From Ruegeria atlantica (GTDB taxonomy: Bacteria; Pseudomonadota; Alphaproteobacteria; Rhodobacterales; Rhodobacteraceae), in assembly GCF_013032505.1 (NCBI RefSeq), contig NZ_WQCG01000004.1:270390-334389 (forward strand): a stretch of 64,000 nucleotides of DNA, written 5' to 3'. This document shows, in pieces, positions 1 to 9,654 of the stretch; positions within the stretch are counted from its first letter, which is position 1; each line of letters starts with the position of its first letter. Made by a program: the position numbers and the translations under genes. The notes beneath the pieces were generated by a model. That model did no database searches. It was not told the DNA's origin and was given only the letters and a program-made list of their open reading frames with translations.

Positions 1-1074
1 CGCAACCCTGAAGAACTACTTGAAGTTTTTATGTTGCTGTCGTGGACTTCGGCTGCGCTCAGCGAGTTGGGGCGGGGCACGCCCGCAGCGCAGGCGAGCG
101 CCATCAAGCGCATGGCCCCAACCTTGCGCAACTTGCGCCACTCGGACGGGGCGCTGGCCCGGTTTCATGGCGGTGGGCGCGGGGTTGAAGGGCGTCTGGA
201 TCAGGCGCTGGCGCAAAGTGGTGTGAAGCCATATCACGTTGCGGGTTTATCCATGGGATTTTCCCGACTTTATGCAGCCAGAACCAGCGTGATTGTCGAT
301 GCCAGCCCTCCGCCCAAAGGTGCTGCATCCTATAACGCCCATGCCTCGACCCTGGCGTTTGAACTCACGTCGGGCCGAAGACCGCTGGTGGTCAACTGCG
401 GGTCGGGCGAAAGCTTTGGAATGGATTGGCGGCGTGCGGGTCGGGCGACACCATCGCATTCGACGCTGTGCCTTGATGGCTATTCAAGTGCGCGTCTGGC
501 ACCGCCGACGCCGGGCGCGGAACGTGAGGCTTTGGTGGATGCACCACATAAGGTGCCGATTGACTTTGAGGACGCCATTGAAGGCACGCGTTTCATGGCG
601 GGTCACGACGGGTATACCAAGGTTTTTGGCCTAACCCATGCCCGCACTTTTGAGCTGCGCTTTGATGGGCGTGAGCTGGCCTGCGAGGACATTCTGCTGA
701 CGGCCACCGACAAGGCGAAGCGGCAATTTGACAAAGCAATGGATGCTTCGGGCCTGAAAGGCATCGCTTTTGATATCCGGTTTCACTTGCATCCCGACGT
801 TGATGCGGCGCTGGATTTGGGGGGTGCAGCAGTCTCGATGGCGCTCAAAAGTGGTGAGATCTGGGTTTTCCGCCATGATGGCGTGGGAAAATTATCTGTA
901 GAACCAAGTGTTTATCTGGAAAAAGGCAGATTAAAGCCACGCGCGACAAAACAGATCGTTCTATCCGGGCGCGCAATGGAGTATGCGACCCGCATCCGGT
1001 GGACGTTGAGCAAGGCTCAGGACACAGCCTATGCCGTACGCGATCTGCACCGGGACGAGCCCGAGTTTGACTGA
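1..1074 (+). CDS. Heparinase II/III family protein (C-terminal part; 5' end outside window)
   Basis: The frame is open from base 1, so this is the end of a longer gene; 357 residues are visible. The stretch [21 protein letters not shown] is the kind of beta-sheet segment seen in heparinase II/III-like proteins (a conserved His, then a G-x-x-P-L-V-V-x-C-G strand). Members of the family are polysaccharide lyases or relatives. In marine Rhodobacteraceae a gene of this family commonly sits directly before purH, as here, but its substrate is unknown to me. The stop lies 22 bases before the purH start, so the two may be co-transcribed. The ATG at 31 is internal and not the true start. The family call is from sequence pattern; a substrate cannot be given. 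Confidence 0.75.
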   Translation, partial: RNPEELLEVFMLLSWTSAALSELGRGTPAAQASAIKRMAPTLRNLRHSDGALARFHGGGRGVEGRLDQALAQSGVKPYHVAGLSMGFSRLYAARTSVIVDASPPPKGAASYNAHASTLAFELTSGRRPLVVNCGSGESFGMDWRRAGRATPSHSTLCLDGYSSARLAPPTPGAEREALVDAPHKVPIDFEDAIEGTRFMAGHDGYTKVFGLTHARTFELRFDGRELACEDILLTATDKAKRQFDKAMDASGLKGIAFDIRFHLHPDVDAALDLGGAAVSMALKSGEIWVFRHDGVGKLSVEPSVYLEKGRLKPRATKQIVLSGRAMEYATRIRWTLSKAQDTAYAVRDLHRDEPEFD

Positions 1075-1096
1075 CGCCAAAAGGACCTTTGGACCC

Positions 1097-2686
1097 ATGA
1101 CCGATCTTCACCCCGTGCGCCGCGCGTTGCTTTCCGTTTCCGACAAGACCGGGCTGATCGAGCTGGGAAAGGCACTGGCCGAGCGCGGGGTCGAGTTGTT
1201 GTCGACCGGTGGAACCGCCAAGGCGCTGCGGGATGCAGGGCTTGAGGTGAAGGATGTCAGCGAGATCACTGGCTTCCCCGAGATGATGGATGGCCGTGTC
1301 AAAACACTGCATCCCATGGTGCACGGCGGTCTGCTGGCACTGCGTGACAACGAAAGTCATGTGGCGGCGATGGACGAGCACGGCATCGGTGCGATCGATC
1401 TGCTGGTTGTGAACCTCTACCCGTTCGAGGCAACTGTTGCCAAAGGCGCTGATTACGACACCTGCATCGAGAATATCGATATCGGGGGCCCCGCGATGAT
1501 CCGAGCGGCGTCCAAGAACCATGCGTTTGTCAACGTCGTCGTGGACGTTCAGGACTATGACGCGCTGCTTGGCGAATTGGCGGCCAATGACGATCAGACA
1601 TCTTATGCGTTCCGTCAGAAGCTGGCACAGACGGCTTATGCCCGTACCGCGGCCTATGACGCGGCCGTGTCGAACTGGATGGCCGATGCGCTGGCCGCAG
1701 AGGCCCCGCGCCGTCGCGCTTTTGCCGGTGAGTTGAAACAGACTCTGCGCTATGGCGAAAACAGCCATCAACAGGCAGCCTTTTACACCGATGGCACCAA
1801 CCGCCCCGGCGTTGCGACCGCCGTACAGCATCAGGGCAAGGAACTGAGCTACAACAACATCAACGACACTGATGCCGCATTCGAGCTGGTTGCCGAGTTC
1901 AACCCGGCCGACACTGCCGCTTGCGCCATCATCAAACACGCCAACCCCTGTGGCGTGGCCAAAGGCGCAACCTTGCTTGAAGCCTACAAGGCCGCCTTCG
2001 ACTGCGACCGTACTTCGGCCTTTGGTGGCATCGTGGCATTGAACCAGCCTTTGGATGCTGAGACCGCACAGGAAATCACCGGGATTTTCACCGAAGTTGT
2101 GATTGCTCCCGGCGCATCAGACGAGGCGAAAGCAATCTTTGCCGCCAAGAAAAACCTGCGTCTGCTGACCACCGAAGCCCTGCCAGACGTGGCCGCCGGT
2201 GGCAAAATCGTGCGTCAGGTGGCCGGCGGCTTGCTGGTGCAGGACAAGGACAATGGCTTTGTCGGTATGGATGACCTGAAAGTGGTCACCAAGAAGGCCC
2301 CGACCGAGGAACAGATGCGCGACCTGTTGTTCGCGTGGAAAGTTGCCAAGCACGTCAAATCCAATGCCATTGTCTACGTCAAGGACGGTGCGACCGTGGG
2401 CGTTGGTGCGGGGCAGATGAGCCGCTTGGACTCGGCCATGATTGCCGCGAAGAAAGCCGAACGTATGGCGGATGCGCTGGGCTTGCCGCAACCGCTGACT
2501 ATCGGGTCCGCCGTGGCATCTGACGCATTCTTCCCCTTCCCCGATGGCTTGATGGAAGCGGCCGAGGCTGGCGCAACCTGCGTTATTCAACCGGGCGGCT
2601 CGATGCGGGATGACGACGTGATCGCTGCCGCAGACGAGGCCGGTCTGGCCATGGTCTTCACCGGCATGCGCCACTTCCGCCACTGA
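1097..2686 (+). CDS. purH: Bifunctional AICAR transformylase / IMP cyclohydrolase
   Basis: PurH catalyses the last two steps of de novo IMP synthesis in the cytoplasm: formyl transfer to AICAR from 10-formyl-THF, then ring closure. The protein is 529 residues from the ATG at 1097, the usual length; an upstream in-frame start at 1031 would add 22 residues overlapping the previous gene and is unlikely. The N-terminal cyclohydrolase (MGS-like) domain shows [10 protein letters not shown] and a STGGTAKAL loop. The transformylase domain carries KHANPCG, with its active-site Lys and His, and the SAFGGI motif. The stop codon overlaps the lspA start by one base (TGATG), indicating translational coupling. 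Confidence 0.97.
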   Translation: MTDLHPVRRALLSVSDKTGLIELGKALAERGVELLSTGGTAKALRDAGLEVKDVSEITGFPEMMDGRVKTLHPMVHGGLLALRDNESHVAAMDEHGIGAIDLLVVNLYPFEATVAKGADYDTCIENIDIGGPAMIRAASKNHAFVNVVVDVQDYDALLGELAANDDQTSYAFRQKLAQTAYARTAAYDAAVSNWMADALAAEAPRRRAFAGELKQTLRYGENSHQQAAFYTDGTNRPGVATAVQHQGKELSYNNINDTDAAFELVAEFNPADTAACAIIKHANPCGVAKGATLLEAYKAAFDCDRTSAFGGIVALNQPLDAETAQEITGIFTEVVIAPGASDEAKAIFAAKKNLRLLTTEALPDVAAGGKIVRQVAGGLLVQDKDNGFVGMDDLKVVTKKAPTEEQMRDLLFAWKVAKHVKSNAIVYVKDGATVGVGAGQMSRLDSAMIAAKKAERMADALGLPQPLTIGSAVASDAFFPFPDGLMEAAEAGATCVIQPGGSMRDDDVIAAADEAGLAMVFTGMRHFRH

Positions 2687-3156
2687 TGCGTTATCGCCTG
2701 CTTCTCTGGGCCGCACTGGCTGCGTTTCTGATCGACCAGATCAGCAAGTATCTGGTCGTTCACGTGATGCGCGTGGCCGAAGGGAATATCGACGTCCTGC
2801 CGCCGCTGCTGGTGTTCAAATACGGTGAGAATCGGGGCATCAATTTCGGCCTGTTCCAAGGCAATACTGAGGCCGCCCGTTGGGCGCTGATTGGTGTTTC
2901 CGTCGCCATCTCGATCGGTGTTTTGCTGTGGCTCTGGCGATCAGCCCCGTCAAAACTGATGTTGATATGCGGTGGATTGCTGATCGGGGGCGCGATGGGC
3001 AATGTCATAGACCGTTTGCTTTATGGCTATGTTCTGGATTTCCTGAACATGTCATGCTGTGGCATAAGCAACCCCTTTGTGTTTAACTTGGCCGATGTGT
3101 TCATTTTCGCCGGAGCGATTGGTTTGGTGCTGTTCGAAGGTAAAAAGCCCTCGTGA
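2686..3156 (+). CDS. lspA: Lipoprotein signal peptidase (signal peptidase II)
   Basis: LspA is an inner-membrane aspartyl protease that removes signal peptides from diacylated prolipoproteins. It is 156 residues with four predicted membrane helices, the normal topology. The two catalytic aspartates are visible in the conserved contexts GNVIDRL and FNLADVFIF. The start ATG overlaps the last base of the purH stop. The next gene downstream encodes a lipoprotein, an expected substrate type. Confidence 0.96.
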   Translation: MRYRLLLWAALAAFLIDQISKYLVVHVMRVAEGNIDVLPPLLVFKYGENRGINFGLFQGNTEAARWALIGVSVAISIGVLLWLWRSAPSKLMLICGGLLIGGAMGNVIDRLLYGYVLDFLNMSCCGISNPFVFNLADVFIFAGAIGLVLFEGKKPS

Positions 3157-3206
3157 CGTGCCATTTGAAATGCGATAAAAGCGCCTGAAACAGGCTGGAG
3201 ACTCTG

Positions 3207-3725
3207 ATGCGGCTGCCGCGTTCAATATTAGCTTTGACATTGGCCTTTGCGGCTGCGGGGTGTTCCGATATCGGACTGCGCCATCTCGAAGCACCCGGGC
3301 AGGGGCCAGATGAATTCTCGGTTCTGCCTGTCAAACCACTGACACAGCCCAAGGATTACGCTTTTCTACCTGCGCCTACGCCAGGTGGTGAGAACCTGAC
3401 CGATCCGAACCCCAAGGCCGAAGCCGTCGTTGCCCTTGGTGGGAGCGAGTCTTCGTTAAACGCAAATACGGCCATTCCGTCCACGGATGCCGCCCTTGTT
3501 ACCGCCTCAAGCCGGTATGGCGTCCCGGCGAATACACGGCAGGTGGTGAACGCCGAGGATGCCGAGTTCCGGAGAAAGCAGGGCCGTTTGACGCGCTTGC
3601 GTTTGTTCAATGTGGATCGTTACTCGCAGGTGTACCGGCGCGAAACACTGAACCCTGACATTCAGAACGAAGCCGCGCGTCGAGCCGGAATTGAAACACC
3701 TTCGTCGCCGCCGGTAGATGAATAA
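3207..3725 (+). CDS. DUF3035 lipoprotein, BamF-like outer-membrane assembly subunit
   Basis: A 172-residue protein with a lipoprotein signal peptide (lipobox AAGC, Cys near residue 19) followed by a low-complexity, proline-rich region typical of the DUF3035 family. In Caulobacter and other alphaproteobacteria this family has been assigned to the BAM complex as BamF. The sequence shows the lipobox and the FSVLPVKPL-type segment shared by the family; the BAM role rests on family knowledge. A GGAG ribosome site precedes the ATG at 3207. It follows lspA by 50 bases. Confidence 0.75.
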   Translation: MRLPRSILALTLAFAAAGCSDIGLRHLEAPGQGPDEFSVLPVKPLTQPKDYAFLPAPTPGGENLTDPNPKAEAVVALGGSESSLNANTAIPSTDAALVTASSRYGVPANTRQVVNAEDAEFRRKQGRLTRLRLFNVDRYSQVYRRETLNPDIQNEAARRAGIETPSSPPVDE

Positions 3726-3806
3726 TCTTTAACTTTTCGTCATTAGCCTTGAACCCGCGCGGCGCAACCGTAGTTTGAACACCATAAATCAAACGGAGGA
3801 CGCCCT

Positions 3807-5147
3807 ATGGTTCGGGCCCTGGCACTGTCGGCTGCCCTGATCGCCGCAACCCCTCTTGCCGCCAGCGAGGGGCATGAGGCGGTGACTACATTTACGCTGG
3901 ACAACGGCATGGATGTCGTCGTGATCGAAGACCACCGCGCGCCTGTTGTGCAGCATATGGTGTGGTATCGCGCCGGGTCGGCGGATGAACCCGTAGGATC
4001 ATCGGGCGTAGCGCATTTTCTTGAGCACTTGTTGTTCAAAGGCACTGACACATTGGCTCCGGGCGAATTTTCCGCGACCGTTGCAGCCAATGGCGGCACC
4101 GACAACGCGTTCACGTCATACGACTACACTGCGTATTTCCAACGTGTCGCAGCTGACCGGCTGGAATTGATGATGCGGATGGAAGCGGACCGGATGCGCA
4201 ATATCCGACTGAGCGAAAATGATATTGTCACTGAACGCGACGTGATCCTTGAGGAACGCAACCAGCGCACCGACAACAGCCCGCGTGCGCTGTTCGGCGA
4301 GCAGATGAGCGCGTCGCAGTACCTCAACCACCGCTACGGTGTTCCGATCATCGGCTGGCGGCACGAGATGGAAACGTTGGACATGGAGGACGCGTTGTCC
4401 TTCTACCAAACCCATTATGCGCCCAATAACGCTATTCTGGTCGTCACCGGTGATGTCGAACCAGACGAGGTCAAATCGCTGGCCGAGCAATATTACGGCG
4501 TGATCCCTGCCAACGCTGATCTGCCCGAGCGGGTCCGGTCGCAGGAGCCGCCGCAAACGGCAGAACGCCGTTTGACATACAAGGATGCGCGCGTGTCGCA
4601 GCCTTATGTTCAGCGTAGCTATCTCGCACCAGAGCGCGATCCGGGTGAGCAGGAAAAAGCGGCCGCTTTGTTCTTATTGGCGGAACTTTTGGGCGGCAGT
4701 ACGACGTCATACCTGAACGAAAAGCTGCAGTTCGAGCAGCAAAAGGCGGTCTATACCGGCGCTTTCTATCGTGGCGTTTCGTTGGACGACACCACCTTTG
4801 ATCTGCTGGTCGTTCCGGCCGCGGGCGTGTCTTTGCAAGAGGCCGAGGATGCGATGGATCAGGCTGTTGCCGATTTCATTGCCGAAGGCGTGAACGAAGA
4901 GGATCTTGATCGGATCAAGATGCAGTTACGGGCAGCTCAAACCTATGCACGTGACAATGTGGACGGGATCGGCAATCGCTATGGCCGCGCGCTGACCAGT
5001 GGCCTGACTGTCGAGGATGTGCAGGCTTGGCCCGATATACTGCAGGCCGTTACCGGAGATGAAATCATCGCTGCCGCGCGCGAGGTGATACAACCGGAAA
5101 CATCGGTCACCGGCTGGTTGATGCACGACGATGAGGTGACGCAATGA
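3807..5147 (+). CDS. M16 family zinc metallopeptidase, catalytic member of a tandem pair
   Basis: A 446-residue exported pitrilysin-family peptidase. The signal peptide covers about residues 1-20. The inverted zinc motif HFLEH is at residues 70-74 (His70, Glu73, His74), and a third ligand glutamate lies 76 residues later in ILEERN (around Glu150), so the zinc site is complete. The C-terminal inactive M16 repeat follows. A CGGAGGA ribosome site precedes the ATG at 3807. The stop overlaps the start of the second M16 gene (ATGA), as in known two-subunit M16 peptidases in which one chain carries zinc and the other an R/Y substrate-binding role. The substrate is unknown. Confidence 0.93.
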   Translation: MVRALALSAALIAATPLAASEGHEAVTTFTLDNGMDVVVIEDHRAPVVQHMVWYRAGSADEPVGSSGVAHFLEHLLFKGTDTLAPGEFSATVAANGGTDNAFTSYDYTAYFQRVAADRLELMMRMEADRMRNIRLSENDIVTERDVILEERNQRTDNSPRALFGEQMSASQYLNHRYGVPIIGWRHEMETLDMEDALSFYQTHYAPNNAILVVTGDVEPDEVKSLAEQYYGVIPANADLPERVRSQEPPQTAERRLTYKDARVSQPYVQRSYLAPERDPGEQEKAAALFLLAELLGGSTTSYLNEKLQFEQQKAVYTGAFYRGVSLDDTTFDLLVVPAAGVSLQEAEDAMDQAVADFIAEGVNEEDLDRIKMQLRAAQTYARDNVDGIGNRYGRALTSGLTVEDVQAWPDILQAVTGDEIIAAAREVIQPETSVTGWLMHDDEVTQ

Positions 5148-6454
5148 AAAGGATATTCGCAACCCTGATCGCGTTCGTCGTCGCGCTGCCTGCATGGGCT
5201 GAGATCGAGATCGAAGAAGTCACTTCTCCCGGCGGTATTAAGGCCTGGCTGGTCGAGGATCAGTCGATCCCCTTTGCAGCGCTAGAGCTGCGTTTTCGTG
5301 GCGGCACCTCGCTGGATGATCCCGATAAACGCGGCGCAGTTTACCTGATGAGCGGCCTGATCGAAGAAGGCTCAGGTGACATGGACGCTCGCACCTATGC
5401 GCGCGAGTTGGAGTCGCTGGCAGCCTCGTTCCGGTACAATGCAACCGATGACACGGTGTCGATTTCTGCGCAGTTTCTGACCGAAAACCGGGACGACGTG
5501 ATCGACCTGCTGCGCACGACCATTCACGAACCCCGCTTTGATCAGGATGCTGTGGACAGGGTGAAAGCGCAGGTGCTTTCGGGCCTCAAATCCGACCAAA
5601 CCGACCCGAATGACATTGCAGGTCGCAACTTTGCGCAGATGGCATATGGCGATCATCCTTACGGAACCGAAGGTAAGGGCACGATCGAAAGCGTGTCAGC
5701 CCTGACCCGCGATGACGTGGTCACAGCGTATGAGGATGTCTTTGCCAAAGACCGGATGTATGTCGGCGCGGTGGGAGATATCACAGCCGACGAGTTGGGC
5801 GCCTTGCTGGATAAACTACTGGCCGACCTGCCGGAAACGGGCAAACAGATCCCAGAACGCGCAGATGTTTCCATCCCTGGTGGTGTCAGTGTGGTCGAGT
5901 TTGACACGCCGCAATCCGTGGCCTTGTTTGGTCAAGCTGGTATTGACCGCGACGATCCCGATTTCTTTGCCGCCTTCATCCTGAACCACATCCTGGGCGG
6001 TGGCGGATTTGAAAGCCGTCTGATGCAGGAGGTTCGCGAGAAACGCGGTTTGACCTATGGCATTGGCACTTATCTGGTGCCCAAGGATTTGGCTTCGGTC
6101 TATCTGGGATCCGTGTCATCCAGCAATGATCGCATTGCCGAAGCTGTCGAGGTGATCCGCGACGAATGGGCCAGAGCCGCGTCCGATGGTGTCACGCAAA
6201 AGGAACTGGATGATGCCAAAACCTATCTGACCGGTGCGTATCCGCTGAGGTTTGATGGCAACGGGCAAATCGCCGGGATCATGGTCGGAATGCAGATGGA
6301 AGACCTGCCAATCGACTATATCGCCACCCGCAATGACAAGGTGAACGCGGTCACGCTGGAAGAGGTGAACCGGGTCGCCGCAGAACTGCTCGACCCGGAG
6401 GCGCTGCATTTCACCGTGGTTGGCAAACCCGTGGGTCTGGAAACCACGAACTAA
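5144..6454 (+). CDS. M16 family peptidase-like subunit, non-catalytic partner
   Basis: A 436-residue exported M16-fold protein (signal peptide about residues 1-19). Where the first subunit has HxxEH, this one reads MSGLIEEGSG, so zinc ligands are missing and it should not be catalytic alone. The C-terminal half keeps the GGGGFESRLMQEVREKRGLTY region that forms the Arg/Tyr-containing substrate site in M16 partner subunits. It starts inside the stop codon of the preceding gene, so a stoichiometric heterodimer is likely. A strong terminator follows at 6462. Confidence 0.9.
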   Translation: MKRIFATLIAFVVALPAWAEIEIEEVTSPGGIKAWLVEDQSIPFAALELRFRGGTSLDDPDKRGAVYLMSGLIEEGSGDMDARTYARELESLAASFRYNATDDTVSISAQFLTENRDDVIDLLRTTIHEPRFDQDAVDRVKAQVLSGLKSDQTDPNDIAGRNFAQMAYGDHPYGTEGKGTIESVSALTRDDVVTAYEDVFAKDRMYVGAVGDITADELGALLDKLLADLPETGKQIPERADVSIPGGVSVVEFDTPQSVALFGQAGIDRDDPDFFAAFILNHILGGGGFESRLMQEVREKRGLTYGIGTYLVPKDLASVYLGSVSSSNDRIAEAVEVIRDEWARAASDGVTQKELDDAKTYLTGAYPLRFDGNGQIAGIMVGMQMEDLPIDYIATRNDKVNAVTLEEVNRVAAELLDPEALHFTVVGKPVGLETTN

Positions 6455-6461
6455 GATATAG

Positions 6462-6487
6462 GGGCTGAGCGCTGCTCAGCCCTTTTT
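6462..6487 (+). terminator. Rho-independent terminator after the M16 pair
   Basis: A perfect 9-bp stem (GGGCTGAGC / GCTCAGCCC) with a 3-base loop is followed by TTTTT on the + strand. It lies 8 bases beyond the M16 stop and its right half overlaps the 3' end of the convergent SDR gene, so the element is also that gene's last codons. Confidence 0.93.
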
Positions 6488-7285
6488 CATGCTGCGCAGC
6501 ATCTGTCCCATCATCTGGCCGAACTTGCCTGATCCTCGTTGGTAAAGTGCGCCATCGACGGCCAGAACCGTGCCGCTGATATAGCTGGCCAGATCAGAGC
6601 TGAGGAACAGGCAGGCGTTTGCCACGTCCTGCGGTTGACCCCAGCGGCCCAACGGAACGTCCTTGCGCAAGGCCTCTCCGGCATCCGGAGTGGGGGCCAG
6701 GCGTTTAGCCCCTTCGGTGCCCTCGATAAAGCCAGGAACGACCGAGTTCACGCGGATGCCCTCGACGCCCCATTCCATCGACAATGTGCGGGTAATCTGA
6801 TCGACGCCTGCCTTGGCGGCACAGACATGAGCCTGTCCTTCGTAGGGCAGATACGATTGCGGAGCCGAGATGTTGATGATGCTCGCTCCGGGGCGCTTCA
6901 GGTAAGGATAGGCCCCCTTCATCACGTGGATCGTGCCCATTAGGTCGATATCGATCACGGTCTTGAACGCATTGACTGACATTTCCGCCGCCAATGCCGG
7001 GAAATTGCCTGCCGCGCCCGAGACCAACACGTCAAAGTCACCGAATGCATCGTGGAATTGCTTGAGGCCCTCGGCCACCGCCTCAGGGTCACGCACGTCA
7101 AACGCCGCACCGATGGCATCCTGTGCGCCCGCAGCTTTCAGTGCGGCAACGGTGTCATCGACCTTTTCCTGTGAACGGCTGGCGACGGCCAGTTTGGCAC
7201 CCGAGGCCGCAAAGGCCTCGGCAATGCCGCGATTGATACCGCTGGTTCCGCCAATGACGATAACGGTTTTTCCTGAAAAATCCAT
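6476..7285 (-). CDS. Short-chain dehydrogenase/reductase, 2,4-dienoyl-CoA reductase-like
   Basis: A 269-residue SDR. The nucleotide-binding glycine motif is GGTSGINRGIA near residue 12. In place of the classical YxxxK the sequence reads AHVCAAKAGVD: the lysine is kept but the position four residues before it is valine. This same loss of Tyr, with an AKAAVD-like context, is known in peroxisomal-type 2,4-dienoyl-CoA reductases, so that subgroup is the best match. The substrate is inferred only. It has an AGGGAGG ribosome site and is the third gene of an apparent deoC / aldehyde dehydrogenase / SDR operon, 24 bases after the dehydrogenase, so a role in oxidising or reducing a deoxyribose-derived product is also possible. 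Confidence 0.8.
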   Translation of the reverse strand: MDFSGKTVIVIGGTSGINRGIAEAFAASGAKLAVASRSQEKVDDTVAALKAAGAQDAIGAAFDVRDPEAVAEGLKQFHDAFGDFDVLVSGAAGNFPALAAEMSVNAFKTVIDIDLMGTIHVMKGAYPYLKRPGASIINISAPQSYLPYEGQAHVCAAKAGVDQITRTLSMEWGVEGIRVNSVVPGFIEGTEGAKRLAPTPDAGEALRKDVPLGRWGQPQDVANACLFLSSDLASYISGTVLAVDGALYQRGSGKFGQMMGQMLRSMKKG

Positions 7286-7309
7286 GTAGGCCTCCCTTGG
7301 AGGGGAGCC

Positions 7310-9643
7310 CTACTCGCCGTAGGGCACCCAGATGTTTTTGACTTCGGTCGCAGCCTGCAGGAAGCGGCGAGAATGGTCCACGCCCCAATCAAATGCCGTG
7401 GCGTTATTCACCCAGGTCCGTTTCAGGTTCCCGGCCGAGACGACCTCGATCTCTTTCGACAGGTCGGTGGATGAGAATGACCAGACCGCATCAACATTCA
7501 GGTGCGAGGCCAGCGGTTTCGCCAATTCCGCATGGCTGCCGGTCAGGATGTTAACCACACCAGCCGGGACGTCCGAGGTTTCGAGGATTTGGTAGAAATC
7601 GGTAGCCGCCAGCGGGTAGGGCTCTGACGCCACCAGAACCGTCCGGTTGCCCATCGCAATTGCCGGAGCCATGGTTGAGACCAGACCCAGCAGTGGCGCC
7701 TCATCCGCGCAAAGCGCGCCGATGACACCAACGGATTCTTTCATGGCAATCGCCACGCCACGGATCGGAACGCCGTGCACCTGACCGTCGTACTTGTCGG
7801 CCCAGGCGGCGGCTGTGAACAGACGCTGGATTGAAGCTTCGACCTCTTTCGCGCCGTCCTTTTTGCCGGTCATCGCGTCGATGCGAGCGGCAAACTCGTC
7901 GGCGCGGGCCGAGAGGTTTTCGCCGATGTAATACAGGATTTGCGCCCTCAGGTGGCCAGTGGTCTTGGACCAGCCTTTGGCCCCCGCCGCAGCCTCAACC
8001 GCGTTGCGGACGTCCTTGCGATTGGCGAGGCCGACGTGGCCCAACAGCCCGGGCTTGCCCCAAACGGGTTTCGAATAGCCGCTATCAGGCCGCGCCTGCT
8101 TGCCTCCGACATACATCTTGGCGGTACGGTCAATAGGATCGACCGGAGCGCCTTCACCGGTCCCCGCTTCGACCTTCGCCAACGGCTTAGCTTTGCCCTT
8201 GGGCTTGGTGTACGCAGTCAAGCCTTCCCAGCCGCCTTCACGGCCAAAGCCGCTTTCGCGCACGCCTCCGAATCCGGCTGCCGCGTCGAACAGGTTGGTG
8301 GCATTGACCCAGACCACGCCTGCAACCAGCTTGGGCGCAATATCCAGTGCAAGGTTCACATTCTCGGTCCACACCGTCGCGGCCAACCCGTAACGGGTGT
8401 TATTGGCCAGTTCGACTGCCTCTTCCGGTGTGCGGAAGGTTGAGGACACCAGAACCGGGCCAAAGATTTCTTCCTGCATTAGCGGGTCGGAAGTTTCGAG
8501 GCCCGAGATCAGCGTAGGCGGGTAATAACATCCGTTCGCAGGCAGATCGCAGGCGGCTTGGTGCACGTGACCAGCGGTGTTGCTTTCGACCATGCTTTTG
8601 ATGGTTTGCAGTTGGACCGGGTCTACAACCGCGCCCACATCAATGCATTTATCCAGCGGATCGCCGATGCGCAGCTTGTCCATCCGTGCGCGCAACTTTT
8701 CATGGAAACGATCAGCGATGCCTTCCTGCACCAACAGGCGCGAGCCCGCACAGCAGACTTGCCCCTGATTGAACCAGATCGCGTCGACCAGACCTTCGAT
8801 GGCTGAATCGATGTCGGCATCATCAAAGACCACGTAAGCCGACTTGCCACCCAGCTCCAATGTCAGCTCCTTGCCGGAACCCGCGGTTGCTTCACGGATG
8901 CGGCGGCCCACAACGGTCGAGCCGGTAAAGGCGATCTTGTCCACGTCCGCGTTCACGATCATCTCGCCCACTGCGCCGTCACCAGTGACGATGTTGACTA
9001 CGCCTTTGGGCAGCCCGGCTTGTGTGCAAATGTCAGCAAACAGAAGTGCGGTCAGCGAAGTGTATTCGGCTGGCTTCAGAACCACGGTGTTGCCCATCGC
9101 AAGAGCCGGGGCAATTTTCCACGCAAGCATCAGCAACGGGAAGTTCCACGGGATGATCTGCCCGCAGACACCCAACGCCTCAGCATCGGGCAATTCGCTG
9201 TGCATCAACTGCGCCATGCCCGCGTGATAGTAAAAATGCCGCTGCGCCAGCGGGATGTCGATATCACGTGACTCCCGGATCGGTTTGCCGTTGTCGAGGC
9301 TTTCCAGTACGGCAAACAGACGCGAATGCTTCTGCAACAGGCGCGCAATAGCATAAAGGTAACGGGCACGGCCTGCGCCGCCCAGCTTCGCCCACTTCGG
9401 TTGCGCTTTACGTGCGGCAGTAACAGCGGCATCCACATCGGCCTGTTTCGCCTGTGTCAGCTTGGCCAGAACCTCTCCAGTCGCTGGGTTGCGGCTCTCG
9501 AACCCCTTCCCCGGCTTGGTAAAAGCACCGTCGATGTAGTGACCGAACTTGTCGCCCTGATCGACCAGCCAGGCCAAAGCCTCGGCAGCGCTTTCGGGGG
9601 CAGGGCCGTAATCCATGGTTTCGAAAATCTCTTTGACTGTCAT
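7310..9643 (-). CDS. Double-domain aldehyde dehydrogenase (ALDH16-like)
   Basis: A 777-residue protein, about 1.6 times a normal NAD(P)-dependent aldehyde dehydrogenase. Residues 1-490 form a full catalytic ALDH unit with PWNFPL, the general base in LELGGKS (Glu264) and the nucleophile in GQVCCAG (Cys297 or Cys298). Residues about 505-777 repeat an ALDH-like NAD-binding fold (TAKMYVGGKQAR onward), but the nucleophile position falls in a cysteine-poor stretch (LCADEAPLLGLVS), so this half is probably structural. The layout matches the ALDH16 family, which has a non-catalytic second module. It lies 11 bases after deoC, which releases acetaldehyde, a plausible substrate. The ribosome site is GAGGAAAAG. 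Confidence 0.9.
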   Translation of the reverse strand: MTVKEIFETMDYGPAPESAAEALAWLVDQGDKFGHYIDGAFTKPGKGFESRNPATGEVLAKLTQAKQADVDAAVTAARKAQPKWAKLGGAGRARYLYAIARLLQKHSRLFAVLESLDNGKPIRESRDIDIPLAQRHFYYHAGMAQLMHSELPDAEALGVCGQIIPWNFPLLMLAWKIAPALAMGNTVVLKPAEYTSLTALLFADICTQAGLPKGVVNIVTGDGAVGEMIVNADVDKIAFTGSTVVGRRIREATAGSGKELTLELGGKSAYVVFDDADIDSAIEGLVDAIWFNQGQVCCAGSRLLVQEGIADRFHEKLRARMDKLRIGDPLDKCIDVGAVVDPVQLQTIKSMVESNTAGHVHQAACDLPANGCYYPPTLISGLETSDPLMQEEIFGPVLVSSTFRTPEEAVELANNTRYGLAATVWTENVNLALDIAPKLVAGVVWVNATNLFDAAAGFGGVRESGFGREGGWEGLTAYTKPKGKAKPLAKVEAGTGEGAPVDPIDRTAKMYVGGKQARPDSGYSKPVWGKPGLLGHVGLANRKDVRNAVEAAAGAKGWSKTTGHLRAQILYYIGENLSARADEFAARIDAMTGKKDGAKEVEASIQRLFTAAAWADKYDGQVHGVPIRGVAIAMKESVGVIGALCADEAPLLGLVSTMAPAIAMGNRTVLVASEPYPLAATDFYQILETSDVPAGVVNILTGSHAELAKPLASHLNVDAVWSFSSTDLSKEIEVVSAGNLKRTWVNNATAFDWGVDHSRRFLQAATEVKNIWVPYGE

Positions 9644-9654
9644 TGTTCTTTTCC

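Noticed and set aside
845..1939. A 364-codon minus-strand frame opposite purH
   Set aside because: It is a shadow of purH in GC-rich DNA with no motif or ribosome site.
5144..6454. Second M16 gene as a decayed pseudogene because it lacks HxxEH
   Set aside because: The frame is intact, overlaps its partner by ATGA, and non-catalytic partners are normal in two-subunit M16 peptidases.
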